A DNA stretch of 64,000 bases from Casuarina equisetifolia (GCA_028551475.1 CM052357.1:29285745-29349744), one strand, 5' to 3'. Positions 1-12,626 are shown, numbered from the stretch's first letter. Notes: generated by a model not told the origin, from the sequence alone. A program made the numbers and translations.

Positions 1-660
1 ATATTAACTTGTAACCTGTGACTTGCTTTGGAGAAAGAAATGAGTACTGAAGTTTGACAAGATAGGGAGCGATATGTTTCATGACAGGGGAGCGAAGTGC
101 GAGGATGGTGGGCTGTGAACTCTCTGCGATGGGACTAATCTTTGCGAACGATTGACTAGAGTTGTGCATTTGTATGGCCTTAGATTTTTTGCGTGTATTG
201 GCTTTGTTGTTTGTAATCGTCTTGTATTCAAATCCGTGAAAACATTGTAGATTAATTCTTTGTTGCTGCTTCTAAGTGGGAAGGAAAGATTGGGTATCAT
301 TTTGGAAAACTGAAATCTTAAATTAGATTTTATAGAAGATTATTAGGAAACTACTACAAGGTTTCTTTATTCACATGTTTGGGTGACAAATTCAACAGTA
401 AACAGTTGCAAATGGTTTGATATCCTGATCGGTTACCACCATATCACCATAAGATTTGTAGTTTCTTCTAATGGATGGTGCCTCTTGATCTGTTGATGGT
501 GACTAATGCTGAGCTTGTGCAGTTGCAGAAGAAGTTTGGGGTACTGTTTCTGATGACGACAAGGAAGGATCAGAACTTTCTCGGCTCTACATTGAGGTAA
601 ATCCTCAAGTTAATGCGCATTTCATTCAGAATTCATACTAGCCACATATCTTTTATTGTT
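1..660 (+). repeat. Diverged copy of NBS-LRR downstream (tail) region
   Basis: This stretch resembles 1140-1800 and 12140-12760, the DNA downstream of the NBS-LRR gene, through shared runs such as GGAGAAAGAAATGAG and a common order of blocks. A tail-exon-like segment ends at about 597 with a GTAAAT donor and reads ELSRLYIE, matching ELTQLYNK before the donor at about 12701. No complete gene is visible. It looks like the left-truncated end of a duplicated cluster unit that continues outside the window. Confidence 0.6.
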
Positions 661-684
661 GTGTTGAGGAACAAGAAAACTGCC

Positions 685-965
685 AGAGGAAGGGTTGCAG
701 AACCTTGTTTTTCTTGAGTATTTGAAAATATTTGATTGCCATAATCTAATGTCTCTCCTGGGATTTGGACATGCTACCACCTTCGGAACACTAAAAGATT
801 GTAAATTGTAAACATTTGATGGCTATACCAGAATAATTCCTTAGTTTCACATTCTTTTTGCAGTCACTAACAATTCCGGGGTATCCTACCTTAAAGGAGA
901 GATGCAAGAAAGAGAAGTGCAAGGATTGGCCCTAGATTGCTAATATCCCTAGCACTGGGAACTTT
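685..965 (+). pseudogene. NBS-LRR C-terminal LRR remnant
   Basis: Translated pieces match the last leucine-rich repeats of the gene at 7888-11218. One piece reads EGLQNLVFLEYLKIFDC, and near 890-950 comes the terminal signature ERCKKEKCKDWP, then IANIP, comparable to ERCEREKGEDWP...IANIPKV at 11157-11215. Stops and frame changes separate the pieces, so it is non-coding. No NB-ARC domain precedes it, so the copy is truncated at its 5' side. It shows that the block to its right (966-3950) is the downstream flank of a former resistance gene. Confidence 0.7.
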
Positions 966-3950
966 TTGTCTGAGTACGTAACCAACTTGGTTTGCTTCAG
1001 GTAATGCTACTTACCCTATTATCCTAACCTTTTATAGAATATTACCCATATTTTTCACCTTCTCCATCTCTCTCTCAGTATTTCCTTTTTGTTGAATTTC
1101 AGATGTAGAAACAGAAAAATGAGGGCACTGAGCTTTTGCTCTGGAGAAAGAAATGAGTGCACCTGAGCTCTTGCAGTTATAGCACAGGGAGCTGGATATG
1201 TTACATGGCAGGGGAGCATAGCGTGTGCAGGCGGTGATGAGACCAATATTGTTGTAGAAGATTGAAAACTTTTGTATATTTTGAATCCATTTATATAGCC
1301 TTAGCTTCTTATGTGTATTGGCTTTGTAGCTTAAAATTGATCTAACTTTAGATTAGTGAAAGCAATAGCAAATTCAATTCTTTGTTGCTATTTCTATGTT
1401 GAAAGGAAGGGCTGGGTGTCATTTTTAAAATTAATCTTATTCAGGTTTTCAGAAGGAACTTTAGTGAATTGCAAAGGTTTTCTTTCTTTTCTTCTTTTTC
1501 TTAAATTCCCATTGGTAGACGCAAAATTGAACTGTAAACAATTGCATATGAGTTTATGTGCTGGTCGATTACCACCATATCACTATAAGATGTTTGGTTT
1601 CTTCTACTGGATAACGGCTGCTTGATCTATTGATGGTAACTAATATTGAGCTTCTGCAGCTGAAGAAGAAGGCATTCCTGCCAGTTCGTGATGGTGACTC
1701 GAAATGGTCCGAGCTCACCCGGCTCTACAAGCAGGTAAATCCTTGAGTTAACTTGCATTTCATTCAGAAGTCATACTAGACAGCATATCCTTCATTGTTT
1801 ATAAGTGGGCAGAGTCATGTGGTAAAGTCCTTTGGAATCTATTGCAGCATCCTCAGAGAACCAATTAGTGTAGTCTCTCAACTTGATGAAGAACCTCCTT
1901 CTGTTGGAAACAGTTTTTGAACACATATATTGCATTCTCTGTACTCAAACAAACCCCCCTCGCTTGGAACTTGATGAAATGCGGACAGCAGTTACAAACT
2001 GAATCCCAGGTTGATGTTTCAATAACTAGCTCCCCATCTGTCCATCAAAGGTAGATAATATTAAACAGTGCTGCACATAGCTGTGGCCAAGGACACTATA
2101 CTTGAATCTAGTGTTGGGAGACAAGGAAAATTGCTAAGTAGGTCCAAACCAAAGCCATAAAGCTAAGAAGGGCTGTTAACTTTGGTTAATTTTCTATCTA
2201 GATGTTTGTCTCCTTCTGGTTGCAAGAGAACAAGTTAGCCCCCATCAACTTAGCATTTCCTCAGAGGTAGGCAAAAACTACGATCTTTGTGTTAGAGGGA
2301 TGATCGTTGAGCATCCGTTCTAGGTCCCTTCAATCCTATTTGTTGTCAGTTGCTATGGTGATTGTCCATGCAATTTAACATTGTAGCTCCTGTTGTTTTC
2401 CATAGTGAACAGAGTGCAAAGTGCAATTCTTTAGACCTCCTTAGATTGCCACTTTTTTTTACCTCAAACTACTTCATTATATATCTTAGCAATTACTGGT
2501 GGCCTAGGGAGGTATCTGGTCTGTGTAAGTGCTCTATAGGTAATTTACGGGAAAAAATTTCAGTTTCTTGGAAAACTTTGATCTAATTTTCTTTTTAACT
2601 CTCCATATTCTTCAAATCTAACCACACTTTTAAATAAGTGGGACCTTCATTAGGTGATCTTCATGCGAGATTTGTACTTAAACGGAGTTACTGAAACTTC
2701 TAGGTTGCCATTGATGATCCGCCACCCCAAAATGGTCATTAATACCATTTATTTGTTATTGAAGTGGTAACTTTTTGCCCAATTCCTTGTATACATCTCC
2801 TTTTACAGGCTTACCGGATAGCAGGACCACAATCTGAAATATTACTTTTACCCTAGATTGCGCTTATATTTTTCATCTCTGTCTTTAGTAACCCTATGGC
2901 TCTGAAATCCTTGATCATTTGGAGGTTGGGATTAAATACAGAGTCATCGTTGCAAACCTAAGAATGATTCTATGTAGAAGAGTTTAGTGTTAATTTATGT
3001 ATATGAATTGTATAGTACCATTTGTATGAAATGGTAGTTGGCTTGTTTCTTGACATAGATAGTTTTTGTTTTCCTTGATTGTTTTCTTAGGGTGACATTA
3101 AATCAAACGAGATTGTAAGGGAAGAGCCTGAAAATGAGTCAAAGATTACAAATGAGCCAAGTCCGAGCTCTTAGGAAGTGGGCACTCTAGTGTTTGATCA
3201 ATTGCCTCAAGTAGAAACAATTAGTAAGTCTTAATTTTATTCATTGAATAACTGCCTGATTGATTTAAGAAAAAGTATTTCTGCTTCTTAGTTTTTTTTT
3301 TCTTTTAAAATAACTTTTTTCTTATTTATCTGTTGAAGTCCTTTTTCTAGGTCTCCACTTGCTTGCCACGGATTTCAAGAACTATAAATTTCTCCCATTG
3401 CCATGACAATTATCCTCATACAAAACTGAGTCTCAAATTTTGAGGTTTAATTATTTTGTTTGGGCCATTTGATAATCAGTAGTGGCTATTTTTAGCCAAT
3501 TGGTGTGATTTTGATTTTCCATATGTAAGGCCCTACATTGTATATTAATATCCTTTCGGAACTGAACATGTGCCTCCTAGGCTTGATTGGAGGGTTTCTC
3601 TATCATTCACAATATCGCCCAGTAACTTATACTCTTGAAATTTTGCATACAGTTATTTAGAAGTTATCAATGATCTGTGGGGTTGACTAATATTGAGCCT
3701 ATGCCGATACAAAAGAAATTTCTGCCACAGTTTGTGATGGTAAACTGTCAAGTTAATCCGCATTTCATCTGAGAGAACCTCGTTTAATTGTAAACCATTT
3801 CTGAGCACGTAAACCGCGTTCTCTATGTTCAGAACTCGTACTTGCCGACAAAACCTTCATTCTCTGTTTGAACTTTAAAAGAAAGCAGCAGAACAGTCTC
3901 AGACCCAGGCCCAGACCCAGAACAGAATCATGTAATCATAACTTGAAATA
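966..3950 (+). repeat. Duplicated NBS-LRR downstream block (copy A)
   Basis: By eye this block is a collinear, diverged copy of about 11220-15070: the post-stop sequence, the tail exon with a GTAAAT donor (1660-1735), a second exon-like piece (1850-2000) and the intronic stretch 2090-3080 all recur in order. It lacks about 440 bases present at 12970-13410. The tail-exon copy is frameshifted relative to 12627-12701. An exon-like piece at 3092-3174 follows a TTTTCTTAG acceptor and reads through REEPENESK to a stop. No intact gene is supported. Confidence 0.65.
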
Positions 3951-4284
3951 TTAGCTTAGGGTAGGTCTTCTTTTGTTTTTGCAAGCATGTAATCTTAACT
4001 TGAAACATTTAGACCAAAGTAAAATGGATAAACCGGAATTCAAACTCCACTCTCTCTTTTCTTTTTCATTCATTTAGGTTTCATAAATATTAGAGGATAA
4101 AACGGTATTGTCTTACCTCAATTTTACTGTGTGGCTTCATATTAATTGACGAAAAACAACTATATGCATTTTTGATGAACGTTGTGAAACAAGGAGAAAT
4201 CGAAGTTGTTATTGGTGATGAATGTAGGTCTTTTTGTGTTCTTTGCGATTTTATGTGGTTGTTCATTTCCTAACAAGAGCAATG
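3951..4284. other. Intergenic, no gene recognised
   Basis: AT-rich sequence without a convincing reading frame, splice pattern or repeat signature. It separates the NBS-LRR downstream block from the upstream-type block that begins near 4285. Confidence 0.4.
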
Positions 4285-5480
4285 AACTTTTGATTTGTTG
4301 TTTTTCTTAGTTAACGTCATTTTAAGTTATCATTGTTTTTATGTTAGGAAACCAATTGTATGGTATTTTTTGATAGAAACTTGCAACATTGTTCAATCAA
4401 TCAATTAATCATCCATCACCTATTCTGCAAAATGATATTTAAAAACTTCCAAAGTTCCTGCCAATAATTATTATAAAATTTCTTCTTTACTTCAAACATA
4501 AAAGAAAATTGACTGACGGCGATTCCTTTAGCAATTAATAAAGTTTCTTCTTCAATTCAAGTTTCGTTGGAGAATCACTGATAAAAGTTGATTTATGAGT
4601 ATGAGCTATATTTCATCGATAAACTTGATGATGACTCCATATATATATATATATATATATATAAACTCTGCGATTTTACACTAAAGAACCTTAACAGTAT
4701 GCCGTCTACAACACCAGAAAACCGAGCTTTCTGGCTGATATTGTTTGAGCTCTTAAATTGGTGCCCAAGTATCTTCCTCTGACAATGGAGAGTCCTGGTG
4801 GGATGAGTATGAAGGCCTTTTGTTAGATGTGCAAACAAAATTCAGAGTAGGGATGAAATAAATATTGTGTATTGAGGCAAAATGGTAATTCTGTGATGGC
4901 TCGCAGGTCTTGGTGGATCTTGCTTTCTTGGTCTCTCTCACCTTTCCTTTTTCCTTCTTCTTTGTGGTTGTCGGCCATACATGCCATGAAAGAAGACGGG
5001 ACTAAAGGCCATTAAGCCCTACTCTCTGGTATTTTATTACCGAGCTTTGAACTTTGGATTCCGTCGGTCGACTGAACATGATCATGGTTAAGAACAAGGT
5101 CTTTCATCACAGCACCTGAAAAAAGATAGATGAGTGAAAACAATGAGGATGAACCAAATGATAGTTCAAGAGTTTAGAAAAGCAAAATGAAAGAAGACGA
5201 AGACAAAGACGAAGGCTTTCAGTTATACTCAATTAGATGAGAGAACACGATCAGAATAGACTTAAAGGTTTTTTAAGGATGAACCAAAAATAAGGCTAAA
5301 GAAGGACAACGTAATGTTTTCACAACTCTCTGTTCAATTCTCTGTATTTGTTTCGGTCCTCTTAAGTTACATCACCAATTTGTCGTTGATTTTGCGTTGA
5401 TGATTTCATACTTCTTTTTCAGTGTTAACGTAAACACAGGAAACGATAAATAAAGGATAGTCATGATTCTCTCTTTTCCT
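4285..5480 (+). repeat. NBS-LRR upstream block, copy 1
   Basis: Segments recur at 25620-26230, 47570-47670, 48360-48560 and 54460-55230, each time in front of an NBS-LRR start or its relic. Shared landmarks are TTCTTTGTGGTTGTCG (about 4957) and a motif near 5055-5090 reading GGATTCCGTCGGTCGACTGA followed by a TGATCATGG run. These are probably 5' flanking or 5'-UTR sequences duplicated with the resistance genes. Any promoter role is inferred. It contains an (AT)12 tract at 4639-4663. Confidence 0.55.
4639..4663. repeat. (AT)n microsatellite
   Basis: About twelve AT units. They give rise to spurious Tyr-Ile repeats in both strands' reading frames and have no coding support. Confidence 0.95.
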
Positions 5481-7155
5481 CGCTAACCTTTCTTCATTCT
5501 AGCCTTTAAACTGCTAGTAAATGTTGCTTTTTCCAATGGCTTTCTGGTGTATCTATGTCTTGTTGGCGTAGTGTAATTCAGAAGCGGCAGATCCTCAGCA
5601 TCTACAACTCTGATGTCCATGCTTGAATATCATCCACCAAAATCATTGGATTTCCAACATCTCCTTCACCACTCTCAGGATTCCATGATTCCATGATTCC
5701 ATGATTCCAGTTTTGTGGGATGCGAATAATGGTTTGGGAAAATAAAGAGGTGGGAATAACTTTGAGCGCAGGGAATTCATGTTATCAGCATCTAATGCTG
5801 ATACTATAGATTGTCAAGCTTTTCAGGCTTACTGATACTGTAGAAAATCATCGTCTCTTATTATTATTAGAAATTTTATTCCTACTTAAATGTGTATTAA
5901 AAAAAAGATTCTATTTTTATAAAATTATGTTATCATATCATTTCTTAATGAGCCTTTTTTAGTTAATATGGGTTACAGGCATCATTTCTAGTACAGACGT
6001 TTTCTATTACAAAAAGGATTTCTAACTTCGGACAATCGTGAAACCGATTTGAACTCCAATTCGGCTTATCGAATCCGATGACGGGTCCATCTAGCGAATC
6101 TTAGCCTCCGTCTTTCAGTAAGAATAAAGTTCAAGATTAGAAGTCCAGAAAAGTCCAAAAGAAAGATGCCGAGATCCAACACCACCATGGATGGCTTCAG
6201 TGTGCTTTACACGTACTCGACCATTGGAGAAAAGGTTTGGAAATATTGCGAAAGCCAATGAGGGAATAACTTTGGCACACGGAAGTAATGGTATCTGCAT
6301 CTAATACTTTTCTTGCAGGATATATTCATTGGTGCACATTTTTCCTATAAAATGTGGTTAATGAGTACCACGTTGGCAAATAAGTTATTAAAAATTATGT
6401 TTATAAGATAATGAGTTTTATCACCTTGGAAATTAATTTTTAAATTAGATAATAAACTTCTTAATACTTGATAAGCTTGTTGAATTGGTGCCCAAAATCA
6501 TCATAATTGGTGGTTAAAAGTAGTGGATCTTTGATATTTGTCTCCTTTGGAGAATATGTGAAGAGGGCTCGGTGATAAAAAAACAAGAGGGGTGGCTAAA
6601 ATTGAAGACCCTCTTTTGTTTTATGTTCTATGCATCTATATCATTTTTGTTGAGATACATCATATACTATATCGATTATTTATATGTTGCTTGGTAATGA
6701 CTATCTCAAGTATAGCTTGCTTTATCTTTTTTTTTTTTCTTTTATTTCCAGAAGTATGTCTTGTGCCTTAATGTAATCTGGAAATTATCCTCCACAAATA
6801 TAAACATCTATTAAAAATCTAAATTGGAAGATTTTAGAGGTTATATAGTTCTTAATGGGTTCAACAAAGGCTAACTAAAGGAATAATTATAATATTTTAT
6901 TTGTAAAGTAATATTGATTATTGTTTTGACTCTGTCGATATTAAACAACATATATCAACAGAAAGATTTAATTTATTTTTTAAACTTCAATTTTTAATTC
7001 TTAAAATAAAAGAGAAAATGTAATTTGAAATTCCCTTAGAATGTTAGCAGAAATTTGACTAATTTATCTATAATTTATATTTTTAGTCTAATTTGAGATT
7101 AAAGCAAACAATTGAAATCTATTAGATAAATAGGCTTTCTTGTGCCTTTTCCTTT
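5481..7155. other. AT-rich intergenic DNA with a short tandem repeat
   Basis: No gene is supported. At about 5681-5712 the octamer GATTCCAT is repeated four times, the last copy imperfect. Two short passages containing GGGAATAACTTTG (about 5752 and 6263) indicate a small local duplication. A 61-codon minus-strand frame at 6115-6300 has no recognisable family. Confidence 0.5.
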
Positions 7156-7394
7156 TTGATGATTTTCGACCATCCATCATGTGTGGCTATAAAAGAACAC
7201 AAGAGGCAATAGTTTTCTAGTCTGTGGTCCCCAACTTTGGATTCCGTTGGTCGATAGAACGTGATCGTGCAGAAACCAAGGTCTTATAAATAAAGTATAC
7301 ACAAGGTTCTATCTTTTCACAGCAAACCTTCTCCGTTCTAGCCTTTAACTGTTGCAAGAACGCATCTTAGCCTTCTTTCATTCACCATCAAGAC
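7156..7394 (+). promoter_or_regulatory. Upstream/5'-UTR block of NBS-LRR start copy 1
   Basis: This carries the cluster's repeated upstream landmark (GGATTCCGTTGGTCGA near 7240) and then a leader ending just before ATGGCAGAAAAAG. The same leader wording (CATTCTAGCC or CGTTCTAGCC, then CAAGAACGC) precedes the starts at 7888 and 55234. The promoter assignment is inferred from position and copy-to-copy conservation only. Confidence 0.4.
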
Positions 7395-7508
7395 ATGGCA
7401 GAAAAAGTTCTCTTCGCCATTGCTAAGGGACTTCTTGAAAGTTTGGGTTCACTGGCTATAGGTGAGCTCGAATTGCTCTGGGGTATAGGAGATGAGCTTG
7501 AAAAATAG
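7395..7508 (+). pseudogene. Truncated CC-NBS-LRR start
   Basis: An ATG opens 37 codons beginning MAEKVLFAIAKGLLESLGSL, the same opening as the gene at 7888 (MAEKVLLSIATGIAGSLSEL), and then meets a TAG. The frame is not picked up again nearby; the sequence returns to upstream-type repeats. It looks like a tandem duplicate of the first exon region that lost the rest of the gene. A very short peptide could be made, but nothing suggests function. Confidence 0.7.
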
Positions 7509-7887
7509 TTTCGAAAGTCTAGATAAGTTAAACGAAAGAAGATGAAGACTTGAGGCTTTTGTAGCCGGCACTCTTGACTCCTATCGATGCGTTTAATGTG
7601 GCCTGCCTTAGCATCTACTATGATTTAAGTACCACCTAGTTCCTTGCAACTGGGTCCTGGAAGTCTACATAAGCTTTCGATGCATTGATGGTGGCCTGGC
7701 GTGCATCCGCTGTAGTTGATATTAAGATATAGGCTAGTTGTTTGCAACTGGGTCCCTTCAAGCTATATCACCAATGTGAACATAAGTAGGTTCCATGTTT
7801 CGATGTTTTCCCTGCAAACCTCTTTTCATTCGAGCCTTTCAGTCATCCAAGAACGCATCTTAGCATTCTTTCACTCCTCATCAAAAA
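7509..7887 (+). repeat. Tandemly repeated leader upstream of the NBS-LRR gene
   Basis: A stretch with GTGGCCTG and TTGCAACTGGGTCC wording occurs twice (about 7598-7660 and 7692-7760) and once more at 54960-55040, again ahead of an NBS-LRR start. It ends in the leader before the ATG at 7888. This is probably untranslated 5' sequence. Confidence 0.5.
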
Positions 7888-10800
7888 ATGGCAGAAAAAG
7901 TTCTCTTATCCATCGCTACGGGAATTGCTGGAAGTTTGAGCGAATTGGCTAAAGAAGAGCTCGTAGGGTTCCTGACTGTTGGGAATGAGCTCAAAAGGCT
8001 GAATAATACGGTCTTAACCATCCAAAAAGTGCTTGCAGATGCGGAGAAGAAACAACATGGGGATCTTGCTGTTAAACGTTGGCTCGAAGTACTGGAGGAT
8101 ATCCTTTATGATGCAGATGACCTGCTGGATGATGTTTCCACTGAAGCTCTACGTGGAAAAATAATGAAGGATACGATGGCAAAAACGGTACGCAAGTTCT
8201 TTTCCAAATCAAACCCGCTTGTCTATCGTTTTAAAATTGCTCGTAACAGTAAGGTGATTAGAGAGAAATTAGATGCTGCTAAGGAAAACAAGGAACTTCA
8301 CTTAAAAGAGGTTCTTGTAGACGCACGTGTCGTCGGGAATAGAGAGAGAGAGAGAGAGAGAGAGAGACAATACTTACTCTCTTGTACGTGCCGAAAATGT
8401 TATTGGTCGAGAGAATGACAAGGAGGCTGTTATAAGGCTTTTGATGGATTCCAACATTGAAGAAGAGAGTGTTCAAGTTATTTCAATTGTTGGTCTAGGT
8501 GGGATGGGAAAGACTACACTTGCTCAACTCATATATAATGATAAGGAAATCGGAGAATTATTTGACTCAAAAATGTGGGTTTGTGTATCCGATGACTTTA
8601 ATGTTAAAAAACTTGTTAGAAAGATTTTAGAATCTATTACAAAAAAGACACCAGAGATAGATGAAATTGATCCACTTGTGAGCAGTCTTCGGCAATCAAT
8701 CAATGGAAGGAAATATTTACTTGTGTTAGATGATGTTTGGAACAATGACCCATACAAATGGTCCAAACTGATAGAACCAATGAAGGATGGTGCAAAAGGT
8801 AGTCGAGTACTAGTAACTACACGCAGTGGAGACGTTGCAAAACTTACTAGTAAAGATAAATATTATTTTTTACGGGATTTTAAAAATGCAGAAGAAGTTG
8901 AGAGTCCAAGAATAATTGAAATGGGAAAGGAAATCTTAAAAAAGTGTGCAAATGTCCCCCTCGCTGTAAAGACAATAGGATACTTGTTACAATCAAGAGA
9001 TCCTGAAAGAGAGTGGTCATCATTTATCAATGATGAACTTTTAGATATATGTCAAAAAGAAGATGATATCTTACTAACTTTAAAGCTGAGTTATGACCAT
9101 CTTCCTTCTCATTTAAAACAATGCTTTACTTATTGTAATTTATTTCCAAAGGACTATGTAATGCGTAAATCATTATTAATTGTGTTTTGGATAGTTCAAG
9201 GGTTTATTGAGTTAAAGAGAAGAAATAGATGTTTAGAAGATATTGGTCATGACTATTTTATGGATCTACTTATGGGATCATTCTTTCAAGAACTTAAGAT
9301 GGATGAATTTGGTGATGTAATAAGCTGTAAAATGCATGATCTCATGCATGATCTTGCTACACAAGTGGTAGGGTCACTTATTATTCATTTAGATGATGAG
9401 AATGTAAAAATTGATGGAAAAACCCGTCATATATCAATTAAAAAAGCAGGTTCAGAATTTGAAGCAAGTGGGGTACGAACATATCTTAGACCTTGGACCT
9501 ATCATTCTGGGGTTACTAAAAAAAAATTTTCGAAGTTCAAGTCCCTACGCTCCTTAGATCTCAATACAAAAAATCTTACATCTATTCCCAGCTCAATTGG
9601 TGAGTTAAAACATTTAAGATATTTGAATATTTCTTACAACCGTTTCATCAAGAAGCTATCCAATGCTATAACTAGGTTGCAAAATTTACAGACATTAGAT
9701 CTCTCATATTGTTGGGACCTAGAAGAATTGCCAAGAGATATTAAATTGCTAGTCAACCTTAGGCATCTTTACCTAGATGGAACTGATAATTTGAGTTATA
9801 TGCCGCGTGGAGTTGGTCATCTGACTAATTTGCAAACACTATCAAACTTTGTACTGAATTCGCGAGGTGGTGTATTAAATTCAGAGTTGACTAGCCGAGG
9901 ATGTGGGTTATGGGGTAAAAGCTCTACAGAGGATTCGCCTAGTGCTGGATTAAATGAATTAAAAGAGCTGACTAGCCTAAGAGGCAAGTTATGTATTATA
10001 AATTTGAGACGGGGGAAAGATTTCATCTCAGAATATAAGGATGCAAATTTAAAAGAAAAATCTCGCCTTCATACTTTGGAATTATGGTGGGGACTGGATG
10101 ATGGTGATTACAGTGACATTACTAGCGATGAAATGTTATTGGAAGTCTTGCAGCCACAGCCAAATCTTAAAAAGATTTCGATTTATGATTATTGGGGCTC
10201 AAGGTTGCCGGGGTGGTTATGGTCACTCACAAGCCTTGTTAGTTTGGTTTTAGATGGTCCAAATATCCAATATTTATCGCCATCGTGTCGACTGCCGTGT
10301 CTCAAGGTCTTTGAACTTCGCTCTCTGAAAGTGATTGAATACATACCGGATAGTGGGGACAATTATGAGCGCCTATCTTCTTCATCATCCCCAGTGCCAT
10401 TTTTCCCATCGTTGGAGACACTTTCCCTTAAATTTAACAGTTCTCTTGAGGGGTTCTGGGGGAAAAGGAGTTCTTGCAAGGACGTTAATAATGATGGCGA
10501 TAATTCTGTTGAAAATGCTTTAGTGACGAAGCAACTTTTACTCCCTTCATTTCCTCGTCTTTCAAAATTATCCATCTGGGACTGCCCTCGCTTGTCTTTC
10601 ATGCCAATGTTCCCACATCTTGAAGAGTTGTCTCTATGGGGCTCCAGCTTGAAGGTACTACATCAAATGCCGACGTTGAATGCATCAACAACAATAGCAT
10701 CTTCTACGTTTGTTGCTTCTTCTTCCACTTATTTCTCAAAACTGAAGGAAATCGAGCTTACTGCAGTTGGGGAATTGGAAAATTTACAAGATGAAGCGCT

Positions 10801-11218
10801 GCAAAACCTCATTTCTCTTGAGAAATTGAAAACAAAGAGTTGCCATAATTTGAAGTCTCTGTCAGGTATACAACATCTCATATCTCTTAAGAAGCTACAA
10901 ATTGAAAACTGCTCTGTGCTTGAGCTAGCCAACGATGTGGATTGGGTGCAAGAGCCATGCTTTAAGAGTCTCTTATTTTTGGACTTTTGGAATCTTCCGA
11001 AGTTGTTGTCTCTCCCATCCTGGCTTCAACATGCCACTAGTCTCCAAACCCTCATAATTAGAGAGTGTGAATGCTTGAAGGCTATACCAGAATGGTTCCC
11101 TAATTATACAGCCTCTTTGCAATCATTGAAAATTTGGGGGTGTCCTATCTTAGAGGAAAGATGCGAGAGAGAGAAAGGTGAGGATTGGCCCAAGATTGCC
11201 AATATCCCAAAAGTGTAA
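7888..11218 (+). CDS. CC-NBS-LRR disease resistance protein (RGA-type), frame broken at a GA repeat
   Basis: Intracellular immune receptor of the non-TIR class. Residues 1-150 form a coiled-coil domain with an EDVID-like motif (EDILYDADDLLDD). NB-ARC motifs follow in order: P-loop GLGGMGKTTLAQL (about 8492), RNBS-A MWVCVSDDFN, kinase-2 LLVLDDVW (about 8716), RNBS-B GSRVLVTTRS, GLPL-type NVPLAVKTIG, RNBS-D CFTYCNLFPKDY and MHD (KMHDLMHDLA, about 9331). Over ten irregular LRRs follow, ending at IANIPKV. There are two oddities. The coiled-coil frame and the NB-LRR frame join only across a 27-base GA tract (8341-8367), where they differ by one base. The RNBS-C segment between RNBS-B and GLPL is shortened, with no SWxLF motif. 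The start ATG is supported by two paralogues with the same opening. With the GA tract read as given, only a coiled-coil peptide or a protein starting at a downstream Met near 8443 would be made. Confidence 0.87.
8341..8367. repeat. (AG)13A microsatellite inside coding sequence
   Basis: A 27-base AG tract lies between the coiled-coil and NB-ARC coding parts of the NBS-LRR gene and encodes alternating Arg-Glu. Upstream the gene is open in one frame and downstream in the frame one base ahead. One extra dinucleotide would bring them together. This may be real allelic slippage or an assembly error in the repeat. Confidence 0.95.
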
Positions 11219-12626
11219 ATGTTGGATAGGAAGCCTAATTCTCCTCCTATGATTAAGGTGATATTACTTATTTCATTATTTCAATCTTCTATAGATTTTA
11301 AGTGCCCAATTTTTTCACCTTCAATTTTCTCTCTCCTTATTTTCCATTTGTTGAATTTCAGATTAAGATGTAGAAGGATTTTAATGGTGGGGAGAAGGTG
11401 AGAAGGTTTTACTTGGAGGTTATCCAAAATTGCAAGAAGGAACAGAGGAACAAGTAACCTTCATTTTCCTAAGTTTCATTTGGCAATGAGAAACTTGCAA
11501 CAGCCTGAACGAAATTTCTTTTTAACACCCATGTATCTTCCGTTGATTCAGGTAATAATGTCCATCACATAATCTTTGTCCTTTTTAAAAACTAATCGTA
11601 GAACCCTACTCACTTTTTAAAAACTATCTTCACCTTTTTCATTTTTCTCTCTTCTTGGTTAGCAGAATTAGTTGAAACACAAAGGGAAGGCATTTCTTGG
11701 AGGCTATTCAAATTTACAAGGAGAAATAGAAGAAAGAGTTTATAATTAGTTCCCTCAACCTCACTTAGCAATGGAAAACTTGTGTTATATTCTTCAAGGT
11801 TCATGCTGCTATTGGCTCAAAAGATTGCAAGTTGAATCGTGGTCCTGGGACGAAGTCACCCAAATTATTTTCTCTTGATTGGATTTATCATATTTTGGAT
11901 TTTGGTTTGAACTTCAGCCTTTCTTTCTGAGTAGAAGTTGGGTAACTATTGTTGTAGATAATGGTTTTGGTGTACTATCGTTCGGAGTAAACAGGAAAAG
12001 ACGGCGCATGAGACTTAATGTTGCGTGGTAAGCCTCTGTTCTTAATATTATCTGTCATCTCTCATTTTTACATCACGTCATCTGACATTATGCATGTGAA
12101 ACCTGTGAACTTAGTTTGATTATTAACTTGCAATCCTTAACTTGCTTTAGGGAAAGAAATGAAGGCGTTGAGGTTCTTGCAGTTACAGAATAAAGAGCTG
12201 GAGATGTTCCATTGCAAGGGAGCAAAGCGTGAGGAAGTTGGTCTATGAGTAGGCGGGGATGGGACCGATTGTCACAGAAGATGGAACAGGGTTTGTATAT
12301 ATTGAATAGATTTATATAGCCTTAGCTTCTTATCTGTGTTATTGGCTCTATTATCTAAAATCATTATAATTTTAGATTAGTTAAAGCATATCAAGTTCAA
12401 TTATTTGTTGCGATTTATATGTTGAAAGGAAGGATTGCGTGTCATTTTTAAAAGGAAAATCTCATTCTGGTTGTATGTAAGGGTTATTAGGGAATTACAA
12501 AGTTTTTTCTTTTCCCCAATTGGCCTTAGTGGATGCAAAATTTAGCAATACACAATTGTAGATGAGTAGACATCCGGATTGATTAGCACCTTATCACCAT
12601 AAGATGTCTGGTTTTTTCCTATTGTA
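11219..12626 (+). other. Downstream flank or intron of the NBS-LRR gene
   Basis: No open frame of note. Wording recurs in copy A (966-1650) and in part at 1-520, which shows that the flank was duplicated with the gene. If the tail exons at 12627 onward belong to the NBS-LRR transcript, part of this region would be intron or 3'-UTR. The sequence alone cannot decide. Confidence 0.4.

Noticed and set aside
41-3950. Possible independent genes in the first 4 kb (frames at 79-300, 1356-1625, 2362-2586)
   Set aside because: All lie in diverged copies of the NBS-LRR downstream region and are not preserved in the matching parts of 11.2-15.2 kb.
4588-4838. Frames on both strands with Tyr-Ile repeats
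   Set aside because: The repeats come from an (AT)12 microsatellite; there is no other protein-like character.
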